64,000 nt of DNA, taken from contig NC_073745.1 of assembly GCF_029784135.1 (NCBI RefSeq), forward strand, positions 242,881,624 through 242,945,623, in the 5' to 3' direction. Each line of letters opens with the position of its first letter. The first letter of the stretch is position 1. Made by a program: the position numbers and the translations under genes. The DNA is from Toxorhynchites rutilus septentrionalis. Its lineage: Eukaryota > Arthropoda > Insecta > Diptera > Culicidae. Under the pieces are notes generated by a model. That model was not told where the DNA came from and did no database searches. It worked only from the letters and a program-made list of their open reading frames with translations. This document shows, in pieces, positions 31,887-43,248 of this stretch.

Positions 31887-33185
31887 AAGGGTGTGTCACA
31901 TCAAATTGCATCACGGAAAAAACGCTGTAGAAATTCGCCCAGTAGACCGATCCTTTTGAAAATTTTAGACAGTAAAATAAAAACTATTAAACAACTTTTG
32001 GCATTTTCTTTTTATTCATACTTCGAGCCCAAGCCCGTATGCTCGCACCTTCCTTTTTACCCCGTCCATAAGGTTCTGTACAACGTCAGGTTGTAGTTTT
32101 TTTTTGAACAGAAATCCATTTTCTTTTGAAGTCCGCCTCCGATTTGACAACTTTTGGGTTCTTTCGGAGGGCCTGCTTCATAATCGCCCAATATTTTTCT
32201 ATTGGGCGAAGCTCCGGCGCGTTGGGCGGGTTCATTTCCTTTGGCACGAAGGTGACCCCGTTGGCTTCGTACCACTCCAACACGTCCTTTGAATAGTGGC
32301 ACGAAGCGAGATCCGGCCAGAAGATGGTCGGGCCCTCGTGCTGCTTCAATAGTGGTAGTAAGCGCTTCTGTAGGCACTCCTTAAGGTAAACCTGCCCGTT
32401 TACCGTGCCGGTCATCACGAAGGGGGCGCTCCGCTTTCCGCAAGAGCAGATCGCTTGCCACACCATGTACTTTTTGGCAAACTTGGATAGTTTCTGCTTG
32501 CGAATCTCCTCCGGAATGCTGAATTTGTCCTCTGCGGAGAAGAACAACAGGCCCGGCAGCTGACGAAAGTCCGCTTTGACGTAGGTTTCGTCGTCCATTA
32601 CCAGGCAATGCGGCTTCGTCAGCATTTCGGTGTACAGCTTCCGGGCTCGCGTCTTCCCCACCATGTTTTGCCTTTCGTCGCGGTTAGGAGCCTTCTGAAC
32701 CTTGTATGTACGCAGGCCCTCCCGCTGCTTGGTCCGCTGGACGAATAAACTTGACAAATTCAGCTTATTGGCGACATCCCGGACCGAACTTCTCGGATCA
32801 CGTCTAAACTGCTTAACTACGCGCTTGTGATCTTTTTCACTGACGAAGCATCCATTTTTGCCGTTCTTCACCTTCCGGTCGATGGTTAGGTTCTCGAAGT
32901 ATCGTTTTAGTACTCTGCTGACCGTGGATTGGACGATTCCCAGCATCTTACCGATGTCCCGATGTGACAACTCCGGATTATCGAAATGAGTGCGCAGGAT
33001 TAATTCACGACGCTCTTTTTCGTTCGACGACATTTTTCCAAATTTACGAAAAATTGACAGTGAAGCATGGCCAACGTGATCTATACACTCTTATCTGATT
33101 ATAAGCGAAAGCTGAAGATATAATTCCTAAAAATTAAATTTTTACAGCGTTTTTTCCGTGATGCAATTTGATGTGACACACCCTT
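31887..33185 (-). mobile_element. ITmD37E transposon, apparently complete
   Basis: A 1299-bp element with TIRs starting AAGGGTGTGTCACATCAAAT and mirrored at the right end, each next to TA (31885-31886 and 33186-33187). The TIR match extends through CATCACGGAAAAAACGCTGTA. Contains one open transposase gene. Clean ends and an intact frame make it a candidate autonomous copy. Confidence 0.92.
32086..33033 (-). CDS. ITmD37E transposase, intact 315 codons
   Basis: Open from ATG at 33033 to the stop at 32086. N-terminal helix-turn-helix DNA-binding domain at residues ~21-45 (ELSHRDIGKMLGIVQSTVSR) and a second winged/HTH region to ~115. Catalytic triad: Asp148 (VMDDETYVK), Asp241 (FWPDLASCHY), Glu279 (ELRPIEKYW); exactly 37 residues lie between Asp241 and Glu279, the DD37E signature. 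All catalytic residues present. The protein would bind the TIRs in the nucleus and move the element by cut-and-paste into TA. The start is the only in-frame Met before the HTH, ~150 bp inside the TIR. The copy in the other arm is deleted. Confidence 0.92.
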   Translation of the reverse strand: MSSNEKERRELILRTHFDNPELSHRDIGKMLGIVQSTVSRVLKRYFENLTIDRKVKNGKNGCFVSEKDHKRVVKQFRRDPRSSVRDVANKLNLSSLFVQRTKQREGLRTYKVQKAPNRDERQNMVGKTRARKLYTEMLTKPHCLVMDDETYVKADFRQLPGLLFFSAEDKFSIPEEIRKQKLSKFAKKYMVWQAICSCGKRSAPFVMTGTVNGQVYLKECLQKRLLPLLKQHEGPTIFWPDLASCHYSKDVLEWYEANGVTFVPKEMNPPNAPELRPIEKYWAIMKQALRKNPKVVKSEADFKRKWISVQKKTTT

Positions 33186-33558
33186 TATTAGCATTAGCAT
33201 TAGCATTGAGCAAGTTGCACAATATCGTAGGTGGTACGAATTCAGAACTGTTATGTTAAAGCTAGCCTCCATCCGTTGCTGATGATTAGTAATATCTCTT
33301 AGATGAAGACATGTTTTCTCCAACAGTTAAGAATTGCCCTGGTCACGTCCTTGCAACTGCTAAGGAAAAGGGAAGGAATGTTAGTTCAACATTTACTTCA
33401 GAGAGATGCAGAGAACTCTACGACCTCTCATAAATGTCACGGGAATTCAGGGATGTGTTAGTAGGGAAGGTAAGCCATAGGATACACTCAGCCGGTGTTA
33501 CTGACAAAGCTTGTTATTACTGATAATCTAGCGGTATTTAATAATTATTTTACTTTAA

Positions 33559-33889
33559 TATTACTATTACTATTACTATTACTATTACTATTACTATTAC
33601 TATTACTATTACTATTACTATTACTATTACTATTACTATTACTATTACTATTACTATTACTATTACTATTACTATTACTATTACTATTACTATTACTATT
33701 ACTATTACTATTACTATTACTATTACTATTACTATTACTATTACTATTACTATTACTATTACTATTACTATTACTATTACTATTACTATTACTATTACTA
33801 TTACTATTACTATTACTATTACTATTACTATTACTATTACTATTACTATTACTATTACTATTACTATTACTATTACTATTACTATTACT
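33559..33889. repeat. (TATTAC)n hexanucleotide microsatellite
   Basis: About 55 uninterrupted hexamers. It yields artefactual Leu-only and Ile-Val reading frames. Its mirror at 34784-35204 is longer (~70 units). Confidence 0.95.
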
Positions 33890-34236
33890 TGATGCAAGTG
33901 GTATCTGTTGGAAGAATTGGTTAATAAAATTATATAAAACTAAATTGTAGAATGATATAAATGGATTCCAGCCTTCCGATCGTCATTAGTAGCAGTATGG
34001 AAAGAATTCTTTTGAGAGATTGTGATTGATGTGAATTATTGATTAAGTAGAGCATCAGTTTCAACTTCAACTATTAGATTCCTTCCTTCATAGTTTCCTC
34101 TACAACTCTTCGCCATAACAACTATATGCTCGGTTCGATGTGCTAGAGACAGGTTCACAAAATGTACATAAATTGTATTTGAGCCCTACTGACAGTTCGG
34201 ATGTTGACACTATCGCACCTCCTGGTATTAAGAAGC

Positions 34237-34437
<201 letters not shown>

Positions 34438-34783
34438 GCTTCTTAATACCAGGAGGTGCGATAGTGTCAACATCCGAACTGTCAGTAGGGCTCAAATACA
34501 ATTTATGTACATTTTGTGAACCTGTCTCTAGCACATCAAACCGAGCATATAGTTGTTATGGCGAAGAGTTGTAGAGGAAACTATGAAGGAAGGAATCTAA
34601 TAGTTGAAGTTGAAACTGATGCTCTACTTAATCAATAATTCACATCAATCACAATCTCTCAAAAGAATTCTTTCCATACTGCTACTAATGACGATCGGAA
34701 GGCTGGAATCCATTTATATCATTCTACAATTTAGTTTTATATAATTTTATTAACCAATTCTTCCAACAGATACCACTTGCATC

Positions 34784-35204
34784 AAGTAATAGTAATAGTA
34801 ATAGTAATAGTAATAGTAATAGTAATAGTAATAGTAATAGTAATAGTAATAGTAATAGTAATAGTAATAGTAATAGTAATAGTAATAGTAATAGTAATAG
34901 TAATAGTAATAGTAATAGTAATAGTAATAGTAATAGTAATAGTAATAGTAATAGTAATAGTAATAGTAATAGTAATAGTAATAGTAATAGTAATAGTAAT
35001 AGTAATAGTAATAGTAATAGTAATAGTAATAGTAATAGTAATAGTAATAGTAATAGTAATAGTAATAGTAATAGTAATAGTAATAGTAATAGTAATAGTA
35101 ATAGTAATAGTAATAGTAATAGTAATAGTAATAGTAATAGTAATAGTAATAGTAATAGTAATAGTAATAGTAATAGTAATAGTAATAGTAATAGTAATAG
35201 TAAT
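34784..35204. repeat. (AGTAAT)n hexanucleotide microsatellite
   Basis: About 70 units; mirror copy of 33559-33889, roughly 90 bp longer. Confidence 0.95.
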
Positions 35205-35578
35205 ATTAAAGTAAAATAATTATTAAATACCGCTAGATTATCAGTAATAACAAGCTTTGCCAGTAACACCGGCTGAGTGTATCCTATGGCTTACCTTCCC
35301 TACTAACACATCCCTGAATTCCCGTGACATTTATGAGAGGTCGTAGAGTTCTCTGCATCTCTCTTAAGTAAATGTTGAACTAACATTCCTTCCCTTTTCC
35401 TTAGCAGTTGCAAGGACGTGACCAGGGCAATTCTTAACTGTTGGAGAAAACATGTCTTCATCTAAGAGATATTACTAATCATCAGCAACGGATGGAGGCT
35501 AGCTTTAACATAACAGTTCTGAATTCGTACCACCTACGATATTGTGCAACTTGCTCAATGCTAATGCTAATGCTAATA

Positions 35579-36599
35579 AAGGGTGTGTCACATCAAATTG
35601 CATCACGGAAAAAACGCTGTAAAAATTTAATTTTTAGGAATTATATCTTCAGCTTTCGCTTATAATCAGATAAGAGTGTATAGATCACGTTGGCCATGCT
35701 TCACTGTCAATTTTTCGTAAATTTGGAAAAATGTCGTCGAACGAAAAAGAGCGTCGTGAATTAATCCTGCGCACTCATTTCGATAATCCGGAGTTGTCAC
35801 ATCGGGACATCGGTAAGATGCTGGGAATCGTCCAATCCACGGTCAGCAGAGTACTAAAACGATACTTCGAGAACCTAACCATCGACCGGAAGGTGAAGAA
35901 CGGCAAAAATGGATGCTTCGTCAGTGAAAAAGATCACAAGCGCGTAGTTAAGCAGTTTAGACGTGATCCGAGAAGTTCGGTCCGGGATGTCGCCAATAAG
36001 CTGAATTTGTCAAGTTCATTCGTCCAGCGGACCAAGCAGCGGGAGGGCCTGCGTACATACAAGGTTCAGAAGGCTCCTAACCGCGACGAAAGGCAAAACA
36101 TGGTGGGGAAGACGCGAGCCCGGAAGCTGTACACCGAAATGCTGACGAAGCCGCATTGCCATCTTCTGGCCGGATCTCGCTTCGTGCCACTATTCAAAGG
36201 ACGTGTTGGAGTGGTACGAAGCCAACGGGGTCACCTTCGTGCCAAAGGAAATGAACCCGCCCAACGCGCCGGAGCTTCGCCCAATAGAGAAATATTGGGC
36301 GATTATGAAGCAGACCCTCCGGAAGAACCCAAAAGTTGTCAAATCGGAGGCGGACTTCAAGAGAAAATGGATTTCTGTTCGAAAAAAAACTACAACCTGA
36401 CGTTGTACAGAACCTTATGGACGGGGTAAAGAGGAAGGTGCGAGCATACGGGCTTGGGCTCGAAGTATGAATAAAAAGAAAATGCCAAAAGTTGTTTAAT
36501 AGTTTTTATTTTACTGTCTAAAATTTTCAAAAGGATCGGTCTACTGGGCGAATTTCTACAGCGTTTTTTCCGTGATGCAATTTGATGTGACACACCCTT
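35579..36599 (+). mobile_element. ITmD37E transposon, internally deleted copy
   Basis: Same TIRs and TA sites (35577-35578 and 36600-36601) as the left-arm copy, but 1021 bp instead of 1299 bp. A candidate non-autonomous partner: it keeps both TIRs and could in principle be mobilised by the intact copy. Confidence 0.92.
35731..36429 (+). pseudogene. ITmD37E transposase with 278-bp deletion
   Basis: Residues 1-143 match the left-arm protein (one Leu-to-Ser change in the SSLFVQR region). After KPHC a 278-bp deletion removes Asp148 through the region before Asp241 and shifts the frame, so the remaining codons are read out of frame; the original C-terminus (VLEWYEANGVTFVPKE ... Glu279) survives in another frame at 36203-36400. 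No catalytic activity possible; an N-terminal DNA-binding fragment could still be made. Confidence 0.92.
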
Positions 36600-37054
36600 T
36601 ATAGAAATAGCTTCTTAATACCAAAATTTGATAATTTCAATACCAAAGTAATACTTGAGCAACGTTGATTTGGCATTGAATGTGGTTATTTGAGTAATGA
36701 AACAATATGAGAAGTTGTTTATGGTATTTTACCTCGTATCCCACGCTAATCCGTAAATTTTTGGGGTTTCGAACTATACGCAGTTTTGCGACGAATCTTC
36801 TATCAGAGATTTTATGGACATAAAGCGATAAATACAAGACTCTTCAAGTTTTGGCCAAATAAAACCATCCCTCAAATATTGTTTCACAATAATTACAGTT
36901 ATAGTTTTATGAAATACATATAAATACTACACGAAGTATAAAAAAATCAACTTCTCAAGCATTGAAATTGGTAAAAAAAAATCAATTTAGATAAAGCATA
37001 GCCGGTCTTCCTAAAATAAAAAGGTTTTACAGGATCCAGTTTTCTTGTTGGAAT

Positions 37055-37288
37055 TTAGAAGAGCAATCTTCCAATTTTTTCGAAAATTGGCAACCCTGCT
37101 TCCATCAATTCGCCGCAGCAGTCGAAGGCAAGTTGCGGTTTTCCAACTTGTTGTTTCCACTCCTTGAGTCTGTAATTGGCGTAAAAAGGCGTGGAAAATT
37201 GGATTCCTCCGTTCTGCGCCAGCTCTGTGAAGCATACCTTCATGAGTTCCACATGGTCCCATGGCGTCAAGGAACCGCTCTCGTTCAA
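37055..37288 (-). pseudogene. Possible exon fragment at the palindrome edge, unrecognised
   Basis: Minus-strand frame with protein-like composition (LTPWDHVELMKVCFTELAQ, then LKEWKQQVGKP and AFDCCGELMEAG). It is coding-like from about 37290 down to about 37094, then runs into the duplicated arm, where CAGGGTTGCCA, a common transposon terminus sequence, begins. It may be a host exon or gene fragment cut by the repeat. I do not recognise the family. Upstream in frame there is a stop, and no splice site was assigned. Confidence 0.3.
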
Positions 37289-38004
37289 CCAGTTTGCAAT
37301 GCTTCAAACTTTTGTTTAGTATTACCTGTATGCGCGCTCGGTGGAGTTTCAATCCATTGTGATAAATTTGCAAGGGAAAAGATTTTTCTTCTCCACAAGA
37401 CTTGTAAAATCGGGTCAAACGGATATGGTAAGCAATCCAATCAAGCAAATCTCTCAAGGAGGCAAAAAAACCTACCGTTATTTTCCTGTTCCCGTTTGTT
37501 CTCCTATATTATCCATCAGTATGCCACATCGAGGGTGAGAGGCAAAAAAGTGGCGGAAGCCGGGGATGAAAAACTGGAAACCATGTTGCTCCGGATTTTC
37601 TGTTCTAATAATTTTCCCCAACTCAGTCACGGTCACTCGACAGAAGAAAGGATTATGTATGGTAGACTGCAAACTTTGCCGTTGAGGCGTTGCAGCCGGA
37701 GAACTGAAGTATTTGTGACGAAAAGTTAAACTTGTTCAGTGAGCTTGGCCGATTGAGAGGAACAAGTTACATGTAATATTGACGTAGGACTACTACGTTT
37801 CTATACTGGGGTGTAAGTTCAAAGTTACGAAAACGAAAGCATTACGCCGGAGAACGTGATTTTGAGCGTTAATAGCTCCTAAACAACTGAACGAAATTGA
37901 ACGATAAACACTTCATTCGAAAGATAAAATGTCTACGCGTTGTATACTTGTTACTTTTCGATTCAAAAACTTGTTTGAAAATAGTTTCAATTGCTTTGAA
38001 AACA

Positions 38005-38122
38005 GACTATTGAAATCACCAATCGGTATATAAGCGAGCGTCGTTCGGAAATCCACTCAGTTATAATTGAACAGCGATTGGCGCATGTGGTCGCTGTTGT
38101 GGCGAAGCTAAATTCATTCATC
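38005..38122 (+). promoter_or_regulatory. CCAAT/TATA promoter-like segment
   Basis: CACCAATCGGTATATAAGCG followed by a GC-richer leader and an ATG at about 38122 opening a 20-odd codon frame of no known family. Arrangement resembles histone-type promoters in the related elements. Activity unknown. Confidence 0.4.
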
Positions 38123-38412
38123 ATGAAAGTGCTGATGAACGGTGTCACCAAGAGCCTGCTTGTACACCGTAGGCCAAAAGCGAGTTCATAGAAAGAAGAG
38201 TGATATCATAATGAAAAGGCGTCCAAGAAAGTACAATTTGTTTTGTGATTTTTCAATCAAGTGCAACTAACAGGAAAGCTTTAAAGATTATTCTTCCGCA
38301 TCAGTAGAATATTTGCGTATTCAATATTCGATGTATAAAATGAAAAACGGAAAACTTTTCGGATCGCGATTATTGCTCAGTCTATCCGCTATCCAGTTGC
38401 GAGATGCATTCA

Positions 38413-38616
38413 TTCTTCGTGAGGACACCGACTGGACAACATCATTGCTGGACGAGCTGGACGGCGAGGGATCGAGTGTCTTTCTGAAGACAATGATGGT
38501 GGAGGTGTAGTGCTGGAAGAGTAATGTTTTCCAAGGGCCTTTTTCAAGGCTAGAGACGAATGAACTGAAAAGGTTTAATGTCTCTATAATTCATTACCTG
38601 ACCTGACCTGACCAAA
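38413..38616 (+). mobile_element. Non-tRNA SINE-like retroposon, full-length copy
   Basis: 9-bp duplication ATGCATTCA (38404-38412 and 38617-38625). Starts near GTGAGGACACCGACTGGAC, includes GCTGGACGAGCTGGACGGCG and GGGCCTTTTTCAAGGC, and ends GTTTAATGTCTCTATAATTC with an ACCTG repeat tail. Same family as 19740-19936 but with a different simple-repeat tail. Confidence 0.8.
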
Positions 38617-39439
38617 ATGCATTCAGTATGTTTCGAACTGTGAGGGAGCGCAGGAGGGCAGAAAAAAACGACATTGTTACGACCAGCATCGAAAATTGTT
38701 TCTGTTTGGAACAGCATCGGAGCATCCGCCACACACACATACACGCGCGCCACTCTTTTTGTTTGGTGGTTATCGAGTTAGCATTAACCACTAGCGGGAA
38801 TCGTGCGACGAGAAGAAACCGAAAAGATGTCATCATTGCTGAAAAAATAATCTGCCAGTTCTCCTTAGAATTGTGAATTACATTCAAGCGAAAGAGGTAA
38901 TTTTATTATTTTCTATCCATATAATACTGAGACAAATACATTTTGTTTCGTGATTTTTCAATCAAGTGCATTTAACAGGAAAGTTTCTGAAGATTATTCT
39001 TCCCCTTCAGTAGAACATTTTCGTATTCAATATTGGATGTATAAAATGAAATATTCTTTCATTCATTCATTCATTCATTCATTCAGAATGGATTCAATTT
39101 CAACTTCAAACAAATGATCACAAATCAACGATAGTCCTACGTCAACCTTGCGGTTATACCACAGATATAACCCACTTCCTGTTTTTTAGTTTCAATTAGG
39201 GTTGCCGCACATATAGAATATTCTGTATTTTACAGATTTTTCGCTAAATTTTAGATACAGAATCTGTGTACAGAATTACAGATTCTCAGCAAAGATACAG
39301 ATTTTACAGTTTTTTTTTGTAATTCAATTTTAAATATTTAATTTATTAAATAATAAAAGATACCTTGATTTATAAAAATGTTGTTCCGAATTTTCCGAAT
39401 TTTCCCATTCTCCTTCAGATTTTTCCGAAAATTTTCAAT

Positions 39440-39890
39440 TGTAATGTCGGAATATGTTTGACGGAAACATGAACATTATTTTCATGGGACTCCCTCTCCA
39501 TTCCAGAGGAGAGGGGGGGTGTCATACCATCATAGAAACATTTCTCATATTCCAAATTTGGTTCCATTTGCTTGATTAGTTCTCGAATTATGCAGAAGTT
39601 TGTTTTTCATTTGTACGGCAGGGGAGGAGTGTCGAACCACCATAGAAACATTTATCGATCACTTAAAAATCTATATGCCAAGTTTGATTCCATTTGCTTG
39701 ACTAGTTCTTGAGTTATGCAGACATTTATGCTTCATTTGTATGGTAGAACCCCTCCACCCCTAAGAGAGGGGGAGAAGTGTCTAATCATCATAGAAACAT
39801 TTATAGCACCCTAAAATCTTCACATGCCAAATTTGGCTCCATTTGCTTGATTAGTTTTCATGTTATGCAGAAATTTGTGTTTCATTTTCA
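39440..39890. repeat. ~135-bp tandem repeat, three units
   Basis: Each unit holds CATCATAGAAACATTT, TGCCAARTTTGRYTCCATTT, GCTTGAYTAGTT, TTATGCAGA and CATTTGTA; a variable G-rich segment (GGAGAGGGGG) separates units. It abuts the broken end of the mariner at 39893. Confidence 0.75.
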
Positions 39891-39892
39891 CA

Positions 39893-40800
39893 GGGCTCTT
39901 TTGTGGCTAACTTCTGACTACCTAGCTCGTTCGCCATGGACAAAAACAGGTGGTAGTCACTTGGTGCAAGGTCCGGGCTATACGGCGGATGCAAAAGAAC
40001 CTCCCATCCGAGCTCCCGGAGCTTCTGGCGCGTCACCAAAGAAGTGTGTGGCCTGGCGTTGTCCTGATGGAAGACAATGCGGCCTCTGTTTATCAAAGAT
40101 GGCCTCTTCTTCATGAGTGCTACCTTCAAGCGGCCCAGTTGTTGGCAGTACAGGTCCGAATTGAGCGTTTGGCCATAGGGAAGCAGCTCATAATAGATTA
40201 TTCCTTGACAATCCCACCAAACACACAGCAGAACCTTCCTGGCCGTTAATGAGGGCTTGGCCACCGTCTGAGCCGTTTCAGCGGGCTTCGACCACGACCG
40301 TTTGCGCTTCACGTTGTCGTAAGTGACCCACTTTTCATCGCCAGTCACCATCCGCTTCAGAAACGGGTCGATTTTCTTGCGATTCAGCAGCGATTCACAT
40401 GCGTCGATACGGTCAAAGATGTTTTTTGCGTCAACGTGTGTGGCACTCATACATCGAGCTTCTTTGTGAATCCAAGCTTCTTCAAATGGTTAATAACGGT
40501 TTGATGATTTATCCCCAGCTCTTGGCCGATGCTACGGCTGCTACTATGCCGGTCTTTCTCGGCTAATTCAGCGATTTTGTCGCAATTTTCGACGACAGGC
40601 CTTCCGGAGCGTGGCGCATCTTCGACGACCTCTACACCAGAACGAAAACTTTGAAACCATCGTTGTGCGGTGGAAATGGAAACTGTATCGGGTCCATAAA
40701 CTGCACAAATTTTATTGGCAGCTTGAGATGCATTTTTGCCTTTGTCATAGTAGTACTGTAAAATATGTCGGATTTTCTCTTTATTTTTCTCCATATTTTC
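39893..40800 (-). pseudogene. Mariner transposase (DD34D), stop plus frameshift
   Basis: N-terminal paired-like HTH domain (MEKNKEKIRHILQYYYDKG, AQRWFQSFRSG) and DAPRSGRP linker. After KKLDV the Trp codon is TGA, and a one-base loss in an A-run just downstream shifts the frame; the core continues as NIFDRIDACESLL. Catalytic motifs present: TGDEKWV, FHQDNARPH and YSPDLAPSDYHLF; 34 residues separate the second and third Asp, so DD34D. The C-terminus is lost at the repeat boundary. Two lesions plus truncation make it inactive. Confidence 0.9.
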
Positions 40801-40966
40801 GACACTATAACTCACGAACGACTTAACCAAACAAAACACTGTCAAGGACAATATTATAGCGCGCAAAAATACCTTTCCAACAAGCTATAGTATGACTCGA
40901 TACAATGAATACAACTAGAACTACGCGCTCGCGGAAATACCGCAGGACTTTTTTGACAGCCTAATA
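39893..40966 (-). mobile_element. Mariner (DD34D) element, one end missing
   Basis: The right end shows a mariner-type TIR (reverse complement starts TTAGGCTGTCAAAAAAGTCC) next to TATA. The left end stops at about 39893, where tandem-repeat DNA begins, without a matching TIR. Confidence 0.8.
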
Positions 40967-41138
40967 TATGATATCAAGGTTGACGTGGGACTACCTTGGC
41001 TTGGCAATCATTTGTTTGTATTGATCAAATTTTTTATTGAATTTAATTGAATTCAATATATTTGCTTTGTGAGTGAAAAGATTGAATAAATGCCATGTTA
41101 GGTCAATTCATGCATTGAGATAGATTATGTCCTTCGTT

Positions 41139-41833
41139 AAGGCTGGTTTAGAGTTCCCGTGAACGTGAAAACGAACAGGTGGTGGAATAGTACGATCATT
41201 TCACGGTGAACTACATTGCGAACAAACAACTCAGGAAATCGTGGTGAAAACAATGTTTTTGTTCACGTTCACGTTCATATTAAAAGTTCGCCAGTAAACG
41301 TGAAATAAATAAACATCGAGCTTCAATGAAGTAATTCGGATAAAATATACAGTTGTTCACGGATCAACCCGAAGCGACGAGGTTTTTCAACCTGTGCAGA
41401 GATCCGATTGAATGAAATTGCATCCATATTGAAATTTTCATTGAAAACTCAAGATTTGCCAAACATATCCTTTTACAGTTCACGGTGAAATAATTTTCAG
41501 AATGCCTTGGGACATTCGAACGTGAACATGAACGGGGAAATATTTTTACGTCTATATTCACCACTGTTTTCACGTTCACGTTCTCCGAAATCGGTGAACT
41601 ATGGTGTGTTCACCAACATCTCGATTCCACGATGGAAATTCAGAATCGTCGTGAAATATTGAATTTATCCACTTTTATGAACATGAATTGTATATAAATA
41701 GGTTTTCCAACTAGAAAATGTTTTTTCCTATCGTTTCAAGATGTTTTCCTCGCATTTCATATATGGACTGATGAATTATTAACAAAAAAGTGTTTGTTCG
41801 CGTTCACGTTCACGGGAACTCTAAATCTGCCTT
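41139..41833. mobile_element. MITE with ~30-bp TIRs
   Basis: Ends AAGGCTGGTTTAGAGTTCCC and GGGAACTCTAAATCTGCCTT, with pairing continuing through GTGAACGTGAA. The inserted 695 bp is absent from the related sequence near 2445. Short internal TTCACGTTCACG repeats. No ORF; superfamily unassigned. Confidence 0.8.
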
Positions 41834-42239
41834 CAAAAGTAAATTTAATGACAGTCTTTTAACGTTTGGTATGATGCCTAGGACAAAATATGTGAACGGA
41901 AAAATAATTATATGATTATTTTATTTTACATTTCCCTCTAAACTTTGCATCTCTCAAGTGTTCGTACTTCTCGAACTGCAAATACGCTTGATTTGATGAA
42001 CTTCAGGCACTCAATTACGATTTTGACATGTACTTCGAACGCATATTGTTTAATCAATAGTCGTTATTGCAGCAAATGGTTATCAACATTTTGCCTAATC
42101 ATCAAATGATATGCGTGAAAATTCAGTGAGCAGAAGATATGAGGATATATTCTTCAATGTAATCTTGAATAACCGAGCCAAAGTGTTGTGTTCGTACCCG
42201 CTTTTATAATCCGTGTTAGGAAAACACTTTTCGGAGTGC

Positions 42240-42770
42240 AAAAAAAAAATGCGGGTGCAGAAGTACCCCCGGCTTGCATGAATCAACAACTTCAACAACT
42301 TCTACTTTTTATACTATAGAGGCTTCAAATTTGAAAGTCCATTCGCCTCTAGTGTCTGCACGGTTTTACCAGGTTCCTAGGCAAGCGAGTACAAAAGTAC
42401 TCGCAGTTTGCATTTATTTGCAAAGCCGATTTCCCCAGACACCTTGGTTTTGAAGTGTGTGTTAGGCAAACACCTTTCAGTCGGAACAAAAATTCCCCCG
42501 ATTTACATGTATTTTCAATGCCAATTTCCTCATGCACCTTGTATTTAAAGTCTGTCTTAGGGAAACACATTTCAGTCGGAACAAAAGTACCACCAACTTG
42601 CATGAATTTGCAATGTCAATTTCCCCACGCTCCATGGATTTGAAGTCTGTGCTAGGGAAACACATTTCAATCGCGACAAAAATACACCGGACTTTCATGT
42701 ATTTGCAATGCCGTTTTTCCCAAGGCTGCTTGGCTTTGATGGCTGTGTTGGGGAAACCGTAAATCGGGCC
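42240..42770 (+). repeat. ~95-bp tandem satellite units
   Basis: Registration motif at 42480, 42575 and 42670 (95-bp spacing). Same unit as 2683-3210, same orientation. Confidence 0.8.
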
Positions 42771-43248
42771 AATCAAAACGAGACAGTTATGGCATTTAAA
42801 TAATGCTTAACATTTTACAGTTATTCAATTGTTTATCTAATGAAAAATAACATTTTATTAACTTCTATAGATGCGTAGAAATATTCCCTATCAATTGATG
42901 CAAACATCTTTCCGATTCAGTAAGAAATGTAAGAAATGTGCTTATAGCATTAGGAATCTTTCATTTTTTCCTGCATGTTCTGTGTTTAGGTTTTCATTTT
43001 ACCTCCCACATACTCCGGTTAGACGTAGTCCCAGATCAAAAGGTTATAACTCAAAACACGGCACCATCACATGTTAAACCTTGTTAAATTGAAAGGATTT
43101 TCTGATAAAAATAGTCAAAAAATCATACCGAAGGGAACATGTTTTGAGTTTTGAACATTTTCAGTATTAGGTTCAATTTTTGAGTAATGTAATGTTTAGC
43201 TAAACGCTTATAAAAAAATTATAGGAGGTCCAAGATACGACAGCATTG

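Larger units (their letters stand above)
34432..37093. repeat. Right arm of the giant inverted duplication
   Basis: Mirror of 31394-34243. Differences seen: a 278-bp deletion in the ITmD37E copy, a longer hexanucleotide tract, and single-base changes (for example GGTTTCGAAC versus GGTATCGAAC on the same strand near 36765, and GGGTAAAGAGG versus GGGTAAAAAGG near 36425). Confidence 0.9.
37779..39145. mobile_element. Palindrome-ended element G
   Basis: Termini TTGACGTAGGACTACTACG (37779) and GATAGTCCTACGTCAA (39130-39145). Contents: CCAAT plus TATATAAG promoter-like sequence near 38020, a ~110-bp direct repeat (about 38235-38345 and 38935-39055, TTTTGTGATTTTTCAATCAAGTGCA), and a SINE at 38413-38616. 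No histone coding sequence could be confirmed. Confidence 0.65.
40980..43039. mobile_element. Palindrome-ended element H with satellite units
   Basis: Left terminus TTGACGTGGGACTACC (40980-40995) and right terminus GACGTAGTCCCAGATCAA (43022-43039). Possible 4-bp duplication AAGG on each side. Contains a nested MITE (41139-41833), a SINE fragment near 42316-42360 and ~95-bp satellite units. Same family as 2296-3466 and 21431-22094. Confidence 0.75.

Noticed and set aside
38122..38190. Short frame after the CCAAT/TATA segment as a histone start
   Set aside because: The reading MKVLMNGVTK does not match any core or linker histone N-terminus.
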